This document shows positions 21,932 to 33,776 of a stretch of 64,000 nucleotides of DNA, one piece after another (position 1 is the first letter of the stretch; the number at the start of each line of letters is the position of its first letter). The notes below the pieces were generated by a model that was not told the DNA's origin, did not search any database, and was given only the letters and a program-made list of their open reading frames with translations. A program made the translations under genes and the position numbers. The stretch spans positions 1,736,001-1,800,000 of the forward strand of contig JAPZLL010000002.1 of the NCBI GenBank assembly GCA_036250225.1. The letters run 5' to 3'. This DNA is from Cercophora sp. LCS_1 (lineage: Eukaryota; Ascomycota; Sordariomycetes; Sordariales; Lasiosphaeriaceae).

Positions 21932-24900
21932 CTTGCCGGTTGTGTGGTGGCAAACGGATGACGGCTGTGAGCGCTGCGCTCGAAGGAGGGCGCCGGCGGC
22001 TACAGGCAGCGACAATCAATCGGCACCCGTCGTGGTGCGTCGGTGTCGGCGGCGTTGTCGGCGATGTCGAAGGTGGTGGTGAAAATATGGTGTGCCCTGG
22101 AGCTAGGGGTAGCTTCTGCTGGGGCGGAGACCAGATGGAAGCGGCGCAACAGCTTGTCGCAGTGCTGTGGACTGAGTCGGCCGTGATCCTGGAAGCCACG
22201 GATCTGGACGATGGCGATGACAGGGCGAGGGCTGTCTTTTTGTGCCTTTCGGCGGAAGCAGCCGTGGGATGTCGATGACCGACGTCAATTCGACCGGTAT
22301 GCAGCCAGGGTTGAAAAGATACGCTGGTACTTGCGGCGTCGGTCGATGCAGTCGAGGGCGATGAGGCTGGTTTGGTGATCTAATAATAGTTCAAGTCACC
22401 ACAAGTTGGGGTTGGGGGATGAGGAAAGACAGAGGGGCGGCGGGCGAATGTGGAAGTGGGCGGCGGGAGGAATGGGCAAGGTCTCGCCTGGGGACTGGGG
22501 CCTGGGCACAGGACAAGAGCCGGGAGCCACGACTCAGGCTTGGCGCACCAGCAACCACCGACCAGGGCAGGCAAAGCCGAAACGACGCCGTCGCCGGATT
22601 GGCTGAAAGCGGGAGAAAGAACCCTGCTCCGGCTCCTTGGTCCGTGCTGCGAACCAACGGCCTTCTGGAAGGTCAGGTTCCGACAGGAAAAGCGGTCGCA
22701 CATCCTTCGCTCCCACCTTGCCAACCTGCGACTCTGAAACTCGACAGGAAACCACAGCCCGAGGGTGAAGTCCAAAGCCATCACCGGCCTCGGTTGTGTG
22801 CGATTCTCTGCATCGGCGATGACAACGCCAGACATTCCACCGCAAAAGCCAATAAGACTTGGCTGCCTTTTCGTTGGGAGGACAAGCTAGAGGGCAAGAT
22901 CCCGTACGGAACCCGACACCTTGCGACAGACGGACTAACCGCAGTGGTGAAACCCGTAGAGCGAACGCTGCAACCTGGGGCTGAAGCCGTTAAGGGGATG
23001 CCTGAAGACACGGGCGCTCAGCGCCGGGAACATCGTCGTTCAGGTCATGCCTCAGCGATGCACAGTTCACAGGCAGCGAGAGGGTTGGATCCACACTCAG
23101 AAGATGGTGGGTGAGTTCAGGGAGGTGGGGTCCGATGAACTGAATATTATGTAGTGCCCAGGCTCGGTTCCGGAGAATGAGACTGGCAGAAGCAGCAAAT
23201 CTCGCCCACAATATAACCGGGAAAGATCTTTTCGCACTCCAACATCATCCACGTCTGGTTTTCATTTAGTAGTGGAGACGTATCTGCAGTTTTACATATC
23301 TCCCCTCATCTGTCTTCCGAAGCGTTTTGAGGTATTGGATGATACAGTGCGATATGCGATCGTATCTGCGCGCCCAACGGTCCTCGGAGAACAATGACGG
23401 GGCAAGGAAAGAAGCCGGTAGCCCTCCCTTTGGTGCATCAAAGACTGCTCCCACCTGTCATCAACCTCAAACACCCCGAGAGGGCGGTGCTGATTGGCCA
23501 GCTGCGGGACCGTTCTGCTCGAGGGACAAAAACACAAATCACCTGCTGTTTCTGGAAATGTCCAGCAAGCAGTGTAGCATTGGAGAAACACCAGGGCCAT
23601 TCTTGCCTGTCCGTCGTCCACTGTCAATCGGGCAAACCTGTTCGCATCTGAAAGGGAACATCACCACAGCTACCGGGTCATTACGAGCCCCTCGATGTAA
23701 CGTCGAATCTGCAATCTACTATCACACTGGAGATGCGGCTACAGGTCCCAGTTTGAGCCTGGCGTGACGGGATGGCGGAGATGTGGGCCAGACCGGTCAA
23801 GTGCCGCTGAAGCCGAACCCCCCTCCCTCCCCAAAGTCAGATAGCCGACATAGACGCCATCGGGGCAAAATCCCAATCTCACTCGCCAAGCGATCAAGTG
23901 GGCAAATTCATCTCGAGTCCCGATTGACGACAACAAAGAGCTGGAGGATGACCATCACACGGCCGGGTCTTTGATTCATCCCATCGTCGGTCTGCTGACT
24001 GACTGGAATTCCGCAGCAATCAAGCATCGGTAAGATGGGTTGCAGAGAGTTTGACCCTGAATCTCCCTGCTAGAGAGTCGCCGAACACTGCAGCCAACAG
24101 GCGCAGAAAGTTGGGAGAGGACGAATGCGAGGGAGAAACGAGCGTGAATCCACGCATGTCTGTGCGGGCAAAAGACGCGGCTCGGTCAAGGATTGGCTAG
24201 TTCGAACTGTGCACAAATTATGGGTCGCATGATGAGGCCGTTGTCATTGGCTCGCGCCCAACACAATTTAACCCACAATGTCCGACGCAAGCGCCGGGAG
24301 GGTTAAATCGTTCAATTGGGCTAAATGACAATTTGCCCACCATCGATCTCGGCAACGCTCCCGCTGCTATTTTTAGCTATTTTTAGCAACCCCTCTGCAT
24401 CTCCCCACTGTGACGTCTTGGGACCCTGTGATCGATCAACGCTAAGGCGCGGTTTGACGACGTGCGCGACCAACGACGTGCCTCGAATCTCTATCTCACG
24501 CACTTTGGGCTAATGAAGTCGCGATGGGAGCTCTGGGCGTCGTTGTTGGCCGCGATACTCCAAGTCCTCAACGCCCCTGGTCAGGGTGAGATTCCCGTTT
24601 CCAGTTGTCCTGCTGCTGCAGCTGTCCACCCGAGAATTGGCCCGAGAGGCCAGGATCGTCTGTCGTTCTTCTGCGGCTTCCGCTTCCCCGCCATCCACCG
24701 CACATGGTAGCTATTCTGAGATGACCGTTGCGTCTCTGCATCGCAAGCATCCCGGCAGACGGGGTGAGACGGGCATCGACCGCATCTGGTCCAAGCTCAC
24801 ATTTTTTGCCCATCAGCAATCCCGGCACTCTCTCTTGCTGCCGATGCCGATGACCATATGATATCACACACTCCACAAGCCTGACGACCCAAATGCTCGG

Positions 24901-27480
24901 TAGTGACCCTGCCCTGCCGGGTCGGGATATTCAGACTCGATATGGACGGTAAGGCAGGCCAAGACCACCACCCCTTGGCTTTCTCCATCTATCCCACGGC
25001 GGTTAAGCAAGGGACCATGACACCCCCATGCAGCCCGCCATGCGACATCGATGCAGGCCACGCGTGTTGTCGACAAACTTAGAACACATAGGGAACCAGA
25101 CACCTTCACCTGTCATCTGCCCTATCGAGATCTGCAGTATGCAGCATTATCACGTTGATGGCATTTTGTGGAGGCTGATGAAACCGACCGCCAACACACT
25201 CTGCGTGCATGGCGTTGGTCGGCGGACACTGGGAGCAATCGGTGCCTACCGCTTCTTCAGCCATGATCCGACCGTCAAGTCATCAATCCCAACGACGGAC
25301 ACTGCCGTCCCAGTGAAATGGATTTGCCATATCTGCGCGTGCATCTCTAGACAGATGGGACTCGACCTCCAGAGCATTGTCCACTCTGCGCCCAGTTCAA
25401 GCCTCGCGGTATCGTCGGATCCCCGACCCGCCACAACGGCTTGGAGCCACACCGCCGAGCAGCCCGACATCAGATCCTGTCAAAGTGACAAATGATCGGA
25501 TCGGCTTCGGTTCCTAGTGCACAATGAGGCTCGAGCTGCCCTGTCTTGTCTTCGGCCGGCGGGTGAACTAGCCGAAAGACCTGCGGACTCTTCTGGCATC
25601 CAGGCTTAGATCCGACGCAGTCATTTGAATGTTTCAAGTTTCCCAGCCAGCCGGCGCGCTTGCTTCTTTCGCAAGGCTGTGCTGCAGCGTGCTTGAGGAA
25701 TCCCACGTGGTCGGTCATCGGCGCTGGTGGATCCCGGGGGAATACTATATGCATTCCTTGGCAAAAAAACGAGCAGCCTCGCTCGGCAAAACGCTCTTAC
25801 ACATCCGCCACCAGCTATATTGACGATAAGCTTTGCGATCCTTTGGTCGATCCATTCGCGCCGTGGCGAGAGCTCTACTCAAAAGCCCTTCGGCAGTTGC
25901 AGATGAAGGGCGCCCGCACAGCCATGAGCCACTGATTGATCTTCACACTGACAAGACGCACGTCATTTTAGACGACGGAGCGGGATAAATGGAGGCTCGA
26001 CAACCTAGAAAAACGCAGAGCGCTAGTGTACAACACTCGCTTGTTCAAGTTGAAACAGCAAGCAACTCGGTGATCGACAGCCTGCGTGCAACATCCAGCC
26101 TTGCTTGGTTCCGTGTCATGTCAGATGGTAAACTTACAACTTCACTCGAGTCAACTCACCCACCCAGCCACCAGGAACCCATCAAGTTCCATATGGTAGG
26201 GTGTAAACTTCATCTACACGATTTCCAGCTTTAAACCCACCTCGAACCCTGGACCTAGCCATGTGTAACTCCGCTTCACCTCCACACAGTGTATTCCAGT
26301 CAGACGGGGCCAAGTCAATGAAGCTGAGTGAACAACGAGAACTTGCCCTGCGAGGCTCCAATCCCACCCACACCGCAACCACACCACACGGTACGGCACC
26401 AAAACCATAGCCCGCCTTACCTACCGACAACCGCCTACCACCCTACCTTGCCTTGCCTTGTGCCCGTACCTCTTCTCCCACACCCAGGTTTCCCTCCCAC
26501 ACGGCTCCCGTCCCCCAAGCTTCCAATTTTGGTATCAATCTAAAGTGTTCCAGAGCAACTTCCCACCTCAACGTCTCGCTACCAGATCTTGCATCACTTA
26601 CTCACACATCACACATCATCGTCCAGACCTCACCTCAATCCACGCATGTTCAATACAGAAGGTATCTAATGATTCACCATGTGGAATGCTGACAGTTATG
26701 TTTGTTGCTATGCATATACTAGGTACCCGCGGGCAAATCAATCAAGCAACCAGAGCAACCTAAGCAACTGTCGTGCTCCCCAACCTGATCCCGCAACCCC
26801 AAAAATGTGTACTGAACGCCGCCGAGCCTAGCCTTCCAATCAGGCTTCCAGGAGAGAAAATGGATGGAAGCCCAAAGGCAGTGAAGTGAGTAAGAGAGGT
26901 ATCGCCCCCTCTTGTCTTGGATTTGCCTTCCGAGTGAAAGAAAGAATGACACGACCAAGGCTCTAATGCGCCAATGTCAAAACCCTTCCAGAAACGCCAC
27001 CCTTGTACACATGGGATAGCTTTTTGTCCCCCAATCTCCAGTAAACCTTGACAAAGCCGCAAACCCCGAGAACACCATGAAAAGAGGAGAAAAAAAACAC
27101 AACATAAACGAATCCCATGAGCTACACGGAAGCTGTTCATGCTGAGGAACCGAGTAGGACCTGCAGGTGCGGCGCGGATGTGACATCCCGCCCAAACCTA
27201 AGCATCCCGTCCCGGCTCCCCTATCCCCTTTCATCATGTAGCCGCTACGAACTGCTCATTTCTCGCGTCCGTCCCCCCACACGGGTGGCGGCAACTTGCC
27301 GAGTTCCCCTGGGCATGCATTTCCATCCTCGTTCCAAATTGAGATCTTATCCTCGCAACAATCGCATGGTTTTTCGACCGTGTATGTCCATCTCTCCTGT
27401 CCGTCCCACTTCCCTGCGGGATCCCAGATTTAGAAATAGATCCCGCCAGGACGCAGATTTGGTAGTTGGCCCCGGTGCGC
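21932..27480. other. 5.5 kb gene-free region upstream of the MADS-box gene
   Basis: No supported coding region. The longest frame (22419-23114, +, 231 codons) has random-looking composition and no domain. The stretch extends from the start of the rlmA-type gene to the 3' end of TAF1. Long promoters and 5' UTRs are common for fungal regulators, and the tandem sites at 24367-24386 support such a role. The segment 26330-26480 is C/A-rich low complexity. Confidence 0.5.
24367..24386. promoter_or_regulatory. Two abutting MEF2/Rlm1 binding sites
   Basis: The 10-mer CTATTTTTAG occurs twice with no spacer (24367-24376 and 24377-24386). Each copy fits the MEF2/Rlm1 consensus CTA(A/T)4TAG exactly. They lie 2.4 kb upstream of the MADS-box gene that encodes the type of factor recognising such sites, with no gene between. 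Autoregulation is inferred; yeast Rlm1 is known to act on its own promoter. Confidence 0.65.
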
Positions 27481-30400
27481 TCAACCGGTGCTCATGAAAC
27501 TAGCTGCAACAGGGGCGTTGATCGAGCCAAGGGAAGCAATGTCGCCCTGGCTTTGGTCCCGTGGCATGGAGCCATTGAGCAAAGGGCACAACCTAGAACA
27601 TCGGGTCAGCATGGATGGAAACCAGAGCTGCCAAGGCAACATACTTTTTGTTGGTCTTGATGTGACCGATTTGACCACAGTTGGCGCATTTCCTTGTTGT
27701 GCCAGTCACCTTCTCCGTTGTCGGCTCCGGCGAGCCTTCGTCCACGCCGGGCAAGCCACCTCCGGTCATTTTGGCCTGGAGTTTCTTTTGCTTTTCGCGC
27801 TTCTTACGTCGCTCCTTGTTCTTCTCGAGTCTCTCGTATTCCCTGCGCGCCCTGTAGTATGGCCAGTGAGTATGCCATCCGGTTATAGCGGTGGGGTTGG
27901 TGACTTACACTTCCAGAATCAAGGCATCCCGCTCGGGATCGCCCGTGAGTTTGGCGTTGTAGATGCTGCATCCAAAGTTAGCGAGGGGTCTTAGGAAAAT
28001 CCATGTAGGTGTGGAAACATACTCTATATTCTCCGTCTCTTGTTGTCTGCGCCGCTTGAGGTACTGGGCAATGACAACCGGATCGTGCACGATCTCTGTG
28101 ACCGGTTGTAGCACCCCGTCCTTCATCACCTCGCGAGTGATCTTGAGTTTCTTGCGATTCATACCACTGGTGGCACTTTGGGAGATTTGGCTCATGCCGT
28201 CGGGGACGATGGGCGTTGCGGCAACTTGGCTTTGTGCGATGTTGAACCGATCATCCTCGTCTTCTTGAGCGAGAACATCGTCGTCGTCGTGCTCCTGCGT
28301 GTCTTGGAGACTCTCCCGTTGTCGATTCCAAATGTCGGTAATGGCCTCGGTGTAGAGATTGTCTTGGGCCTTGACATTGTACATGTGGCCACCATTCGCC
28401 TTCCGTTGTTTTTCAATAGCATCTGCCGAAGTTGCGAGTGGCCCCTGTAGCTGCTCAAGATAGCCACCCTTCATTGAGGTCCTGAGGAAGCTGATGCCTA
28501 GCCCCTTGCCAGTCGGGTCACCAGCGCCGTGGACCGCAAGCATCGCTTTGCCGTGGCTAGCGTCAATGAATGCTTTGGTTGTTCGCCAAGGGGTCATTTT
28601 CACCGCAAGCGTGTCGGGCTGAGACTCGTCTGCATCAAGCACGTCGTCCTTGTCGAGGTCATTAGCCTCATAACCGCCGTTCTCGAGCTCGTGAGCGCCG
28701 ACTTGCATAGCGTCCAGCAAACAAACTTCCTCGGGTTTGATGAGGGCACGGATGCCTGGCTCGTCCATCAGAACTTCACCTTCGGGAAGAACCCAATCCT
28801 TTTGGTCCTTGCGGAAGCGGAGAAACTCTTTCAACTTTTGACGGTTCTGAGATTCGTTGGAGTCTGCTATGTGCCGCGTGATATCGGCCAGGGTGACGTG
28901 CTTCTTTTGGTGTAGCTGGCGATACGCTATCATCTTGAGCCGATTCTTGGAGATGTTTGTGACACGTCTAGAATGCGGGCCAGGCACCTCCATGGATGGC
29001 AAGGTTTGGCCCACGACATAAAGATGATCGATGTTGCGGATGTACCAAGAAGACCCTCCCTGGCCGGTGGTACTACGACCCACGAGGAAGTCGGTGGCTC
29101 TCGGATTGTGCTTGAAGATGGGTGCGCGGAACATTTGGTTGTGGAGGGTTGGCACAACTTCGCCAGGGTGCACGTGGCCAAAGATGGCGAACGGAGAGCG
29201 GTCCTCGGGCATGAGGATACAGAGCTCGCCCAGTTCACGCTTTTCGGGCCTAGCGTCTCCGCCCTTGTTCCGACGGAAGTAGTTGATGATTTTCTGGCCC
29301 ATGCCAAAGTTGGAAAGGACAGTGGGAACTTCCTCGCAATACTCGAACAGGATTGCCGTTGAATTATCGTTCATGGTCAAGTCCTGTGATTGCTTGAAGA
29401 TTTCACTGACCCGCTTCCCCTTAAGAGCTTTCCGCTTGACAATGTTGGGCTTGGAGAACCTGATTGTATGGTGTGCTTCTTTCCGTGGGTGCAGTTGCGG
29501 CCGATGGTAGCTGTGAGGATCGCTTGCCGTAAGCTTGACCTTGTAATACGGCCATACCATTCTCTGTGCCGTCATGCTGTGCTCAACAGGGATGCTGGCC
29601 AATGTTGCGCGGACTCTGTTCTGGTTATTTTCCTTCAAGGCGTCATAGGCAGCGTCAGACGAGAAGTTGAACCGCTGGGTCAGTTCTCGCCCGAGCTTGC
29701 CGTTTGCCATGCGGACCGTCTTGTGTTGGATCTTTCTTCGCTTAGTGGCGCGTTCGGACTCGACATCGTCAATCAAGAGATAAGGGTCGTTCATGTCCAA
29801 GAGGACGCGCTTGCCAAGCTTCGCGGTGGCCTCCTCGAAGTTGTCGAAGTCCGGGGCCGTGAATCTCGGAATGGGCGGTAGCCCATGTGGAATCTCAACC
29901 CGTCTTCTCTTAGCGGCGGGCTCGTCCCAAAACGCATCGTCGAGCTCTTCGTCCTCGTCAAATTCACCCTTGATGACTTTGTCCGCAGGCCCCGTCTCGA
30001 ACAATGACGGTTCGTCTCCAAGCGCAATCATCCAATCCCAGTCGTCGCAAATAGTTGCGATATCATTGAGAGTCCAGCCCCTGATCCGTTCAGGTTCCGT
30101 CTCTCCATCCTCTTCGATAGAGAAAACCTCGAGGTCGGCCTGCTCGAGAGATTCTGGCTCTTCTAGACACACAAAACCGTTCGTCTCGGCATTCTTGATC
30201 CGCTGATACACCGATGAGCTGGCTGGACCCGGGATGCGAAACTGTTTCTCCTGGTCGGTATCGAGCTCTAAGCTTAGCTTCGACGGGATCAAGGGCTTGG
30301 GAAGTTTGGTGGGTTTCTTTGAAATCCACTGTGCTGGTTTTGGTTGGAGTATCTCGTTCCAGTTGAGAATCGCATTCTCCTTGAATCCCGGGAACGCCTG

Positions 30401-30973
30401 TTTGACCGCTTCGATCAAGTTCTCTGCGGGAGCAGGGATGTTCGGATCTTGGTTGGCCTGATCGAACTCGTCGTGATCAAAGTTGAGGTTTCGAAGCTCT
30501 TCGAGCGATTCACCTGGAGGGCCAAGATCGATCTGCTCATCACCGTCTGCATCGAGGAGTCGAGGAGAGGAGCGTAGGCCGGCGTGGCCGTCGATGGGAG
30601 AAGATAGATCGCCCCCGTCGCCAAAAAGGTCGTCGGTATCGTTGCTAGTGCCGCCATCGTCAGTCAGACCTGGCAAATCGCCACCGCTGCCTCCAGTCCC
30701 CCCAGTCGGTTCGTCGTCGGGCGGTGACCCGGCAGCACGGTCGGTGAATATCTCTTCGGGCAGCTCATCGTCATCGCTGATATCTTCGTAGTCGACGGCA
30801 TCGTCTGCTTTGCCGCTCTGATCGAAAGCGGCGCCGGCGAGAAGCTCGTTCAACGCCTCGTTGTTGTCGAAGCTGTTACTGATCTGGGTGATGGCGGCAT
30901 TGTCGGCGGCTTCTTGTGCTTTCCAGTCCTCCTCGTTCAGGTTGTTAAAGTCGAGATCCTTGTTGCCGCCCAT
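27481..30973 (-). CDS. TAF1: TFIID subunit TAF1 (TBP-associated factor 1)
   Basis: Largest TFIID subunit, which binds TBP and core promoters and scaffolds RNA polymerase II initiation. Exons 30973-28023, 27965-27909, 27851-27645 and 27592-27481 give 1108 residues, near the 1066 of yeast Taf1. The N-terminus is acidic and likely TBP-binding (NSFDNNEALNELLAGAAFD, YEDISDDDELPEE). The central conserved DUF3591 region includes MTAQRMVWPYYKVKL, HPGEVVPTLHNQMFRAP and ADITRHIADSNESQNRQKLK. The C-terminus has a charged helix followed by a zinc knuckle, KCANCGQIGHIKTNKKLCP, whose final Cys is supplied by the last exon, which supports that splice. There are no bromodomains, as in yeast and unlike animals. 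It is transcribed divergently from DSD1. Confidence 0.92.
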
Positions 30974-31869
30974 CTTGGCTACCGGCTTCGCAGTGTCGCG
31001 GTTTCGCGGTCGTCCCCTCGAACTCCTCCCAACGGTTGCGCGACCCGCGGTGGGTCAGATTATGCCATGCGCGCTTCGTGATTGCCTCGAGGGAGATGCG
31101 GAGGGACGCGCTTGATTGCAGCAGTTCGTCGCGATGGAAGTCGGTGTCGTCGGGTTGTTGGGTTTGAGAGTGCAAGCGGTAGGTTGTGAAATATACACTT
31201 TGCAGCGGAAAGAACGAATTTCGAGGATGGCTCACTATCAAGCGCCACTCGTTGCAGTTCCTGCCTCTCTGCCTATCGGCACTGATTTCCTACACGCGGC
31301 TCTGGAAAGAAGTGGGGCGAAGGTCTGTGCGCTGCTATTGACTGGTGTAAGTGCGCTGTTCTCTTTGCTCAGTGGTGTAAAATCGGCAGCCGTTTGAAGG
31401 CCAAAAGTTGCACTGCGGGCATCCAAAACTGCATCAGCAGCTGTAAATCACGCCCTCAATGGCTCAGTGGCTGAATAGACGCCTACAGCCGTATCATGTG
31501 CTGCAGGGCCAAGAAATCCTAGAAACTCAAAAGCCAAACTCAGAGTCAAAGGAGCGCGATGGTAGCTCCTAACCTTCAAGGTTTCATGGGACAACACCCG
31601 AGGTTGTTTTGTGCTTCTGTCCCGCAATCTCGTCATCGAGCGGGATTACAGATCTCGCCCGAGCGTAGCCGGTTTCAAGACCTCGAGTCTCCATTTGCTA
31701 GCGAATACGCAGTGCAGCACGCATCACACGTTCCAAACATACAGAACTGACTCTTCATCCTCATTTTATCCGGCATCTGATCGAGAGGAGGAATTACACA
31801 AAGTGTTCCTTGTATAAAAACCCGATCCAAGCCATCGTCAAAGTTTCAACAATCTCTCATTTGACTTGT
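30974..31869. other. Divergent promoter region between TAF1 and DSD1
   Basis: No coding content recognised. A TATA-like element lies at 31813-31820, close to the DSD1 start. The left part is the TAF1 5' region. Confidence 0.5.
31813..31820 (+). promoter_or_regulatory. Probable TATA box of the DSD1-like gene
   Basis: TATAAAAA lies 65 bp before the preferred start codon (31885) and 50 bp before a weaker upstream ATG (31870). That spacing allows a transcription start around 31845-31855. The position supports a short 5' UTR and is the only good TATA match in this promoter. Confidence 0.5.
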
Positions 31870-31884
31870 ATGACAACTCCCACA

Positions 31885-33431
31885 ATGTCCCAACCCACGA
31901 AAGACCATCTCAAAGCCAAATTCGTCGGGCAATCCCTGCACGCCGTCCCAACGCCCACCGTAGTCCTCGACCTCGCCAAGCTGACCACAAACTGCGAGCG
32001 TATGCTCTCAGCAACCACCAAACTTGGTCTTCTCTGGCGCGCCCACATCAAATCCCACAAGGCAAACCCCCTTCCCTTCCCCGTTACCCTCACCCGCCCA
32101 TCTAACCAGCCCTCAGACAACCGAACTCACCCGCCTCCAAGTAGGCACCACCCCCGGAACCCCCGTCTCTCTCATCGCCTCCACCATCCTCGAAGCCGAA
32201 AACATCGTCCCCCTCCTCAAGGAATACCAATCCCAAAACCGCACCACCAACCTTCTCCTCGGCTTCCCCTTGTTCCCCTCCGCCGTGCCCCGCCTAACAG
32301 CCTTCACCTCGGCCCTCGGCCCTGCCTCCCTCTCCGTCCTAATCGACCACCCCTCCCAACTCCACTCGGCGGCTGCCATCGCCGCTGCTTCCCACCCGCC
32401 TCTGGTCTTCATCAAGATTGACGCAGGATACGGCCGCGCGGGTGTAGTTCCCTCTTCTCCGTCCTGCAATAAACTCATTGATGCAGTTCTTGAAGCCGAA
32501 AAGCAAGGTTCCATCATCTTCTACGGGTTGTACTGCCACGCCGGGCACAGCTATGGCGCGCGCAAGGACTGGGAGGCGATGCGGTATTTGGCCGGGGAGT
32601 TTGTCGGGTTAGCGGGCGTGGCGAGGGCCGTGAGGGAGAAGAGTCCGGGCCATGGGTTAGTGTTATCTGTCGGTGCTACGCCGACGGCTACGACGGTGCA
32701 GAATGAAGAGTTTGCGGCGAGTGAGGTGGGTGTGTTGTGGGCTGGGTTGAAAGAGGAAGGGTTTGGGTTGGAGGTGCATGCTGGTGTTTAGTGAGTTTTA
32801 TTTCACTTGTTTTGTTGGATGGAAGAAGGGGGTTGGGCTGATGCGATAATTTTAGTCCGACGTTGGATTTACAGCAGTTGGCTACCCGCGCGAGGGATTC
32901 AACGCTGTTGAATGCGGATGATATTGCTGTTAGTGTGGTTGCTGAGGTTGCGTCGGGTAGGTTCCTTCTTTTCCCTAGTTTGAGACGGAAAAGGAGAGGA
33001 GGTGGCTGACTTTGACAGTCTATCCGGGACGTGGAGTTGATGGTACTACTGAAGCGCTGGTTACCGCGGGAAACTTGGCTCTCGGACGAGAACCAGTGGC
33101 AGATAAAGGCGAGGTGCCTGGCAAAGCCTATAATGGCTGGGGTTTCGTGATGCCTTGGGGCAAGGTCAACAACCCGGGTCTTGGCGCCAACTTCCCGGAC
33201 GAGCATGATGGTTGGCAGGTTGGTAGAATCAGCCAGGAGCATGGCATACTCACCTGGACCGGTAAGAAAGAAGACGAAGTGCCATTGGAGGTAGGAGACA
33301 AGATTCGCATCTGGCCGAATCACAGCTGCATCACTGGTGCCTGCTACGATTACTACCTGATTGTCGACAGCCGAAATAAGGGTCGGGAGGACGAGGTGGT
33401 TGATGTTTGGCCAAGATGGAGAGGATGGTAA
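31885..33431 (+). CDS. DSD1: D-serine dehydratase-like PLP/zinc enzyme (DSD1 family)
   Basis: Fold-type III PLP enzyme that converts D-serine to pyruvate and ammonia; D-threonine aldolases belong to the same family. Exons 31885-32061, 32117-32790, 32856-32956 and 33019-33431 encode 454 residues. The Schiff-base lysine is expected at Lys56 in WRAHIKSHK. Further family segments are FIKIDAGYGRAGV, YGLYCHAGHSY, LSVGATPTAT and GNLALGREP. The zinc pair near the C-terminus is His419/Cys421 in NHSCITGACYDYY. ATG 31885 (CACAATGTC) is preferred over the in-frame ATG 31870, which has T at -3. Intron 1 begins with GC instead of GT (AAG|GCAAAC...CAG); splicing there is needed to join HIKSHK to TTELTRLQVG. 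Confidence 0.9.
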
Positions 33432-33776
33432 TGTGGCAAGCCCGAAATACCTCAAGGTTGGTGGACAGACACACGACGACCTGGACGGGCTAAACCCAGC
33501 TCGTTCGAAAGAAATGACAAGAGTATCAACGTTCAGTCTAGAACTTGATTTCCTTTTGCTACTCTGCTGGCCTAGACTGTTGCGCTACCTCCCTACCCAG
33601 TAAAAAAACGGTAGCACCATTCCCTTTGGCTTTTGACCTCCTTCTGAGCCTAGCGCTCGTCCGACTCCAGACGCCGAGTAAAAAAAAATACATACCGCCA
33701 ACAAGAGCCATCAATCACTTCTGGTTTCCAGTGCAAGGGCCACAGCATCCGGGGATCGCAGGTGAGGTGGAATGTC
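33432..33776. other. Convergent intergenic region
   Basis: Lies between the 3' ends of DSD1 (+) and ARP4 (-). Nothing beyond probable 3' UTR sequence is visible; an A8 run occurs near 33682. Confidence 0.5.

Noticed and set aside
22419..23114. 231-codon frame with an ATG in the desert upstream of the MADS gene
   Set aside because: Random-looking composition, no domain, no splice partners. A frame of this length is expected now and then in 64 kb of moderately GC-rich DNA.
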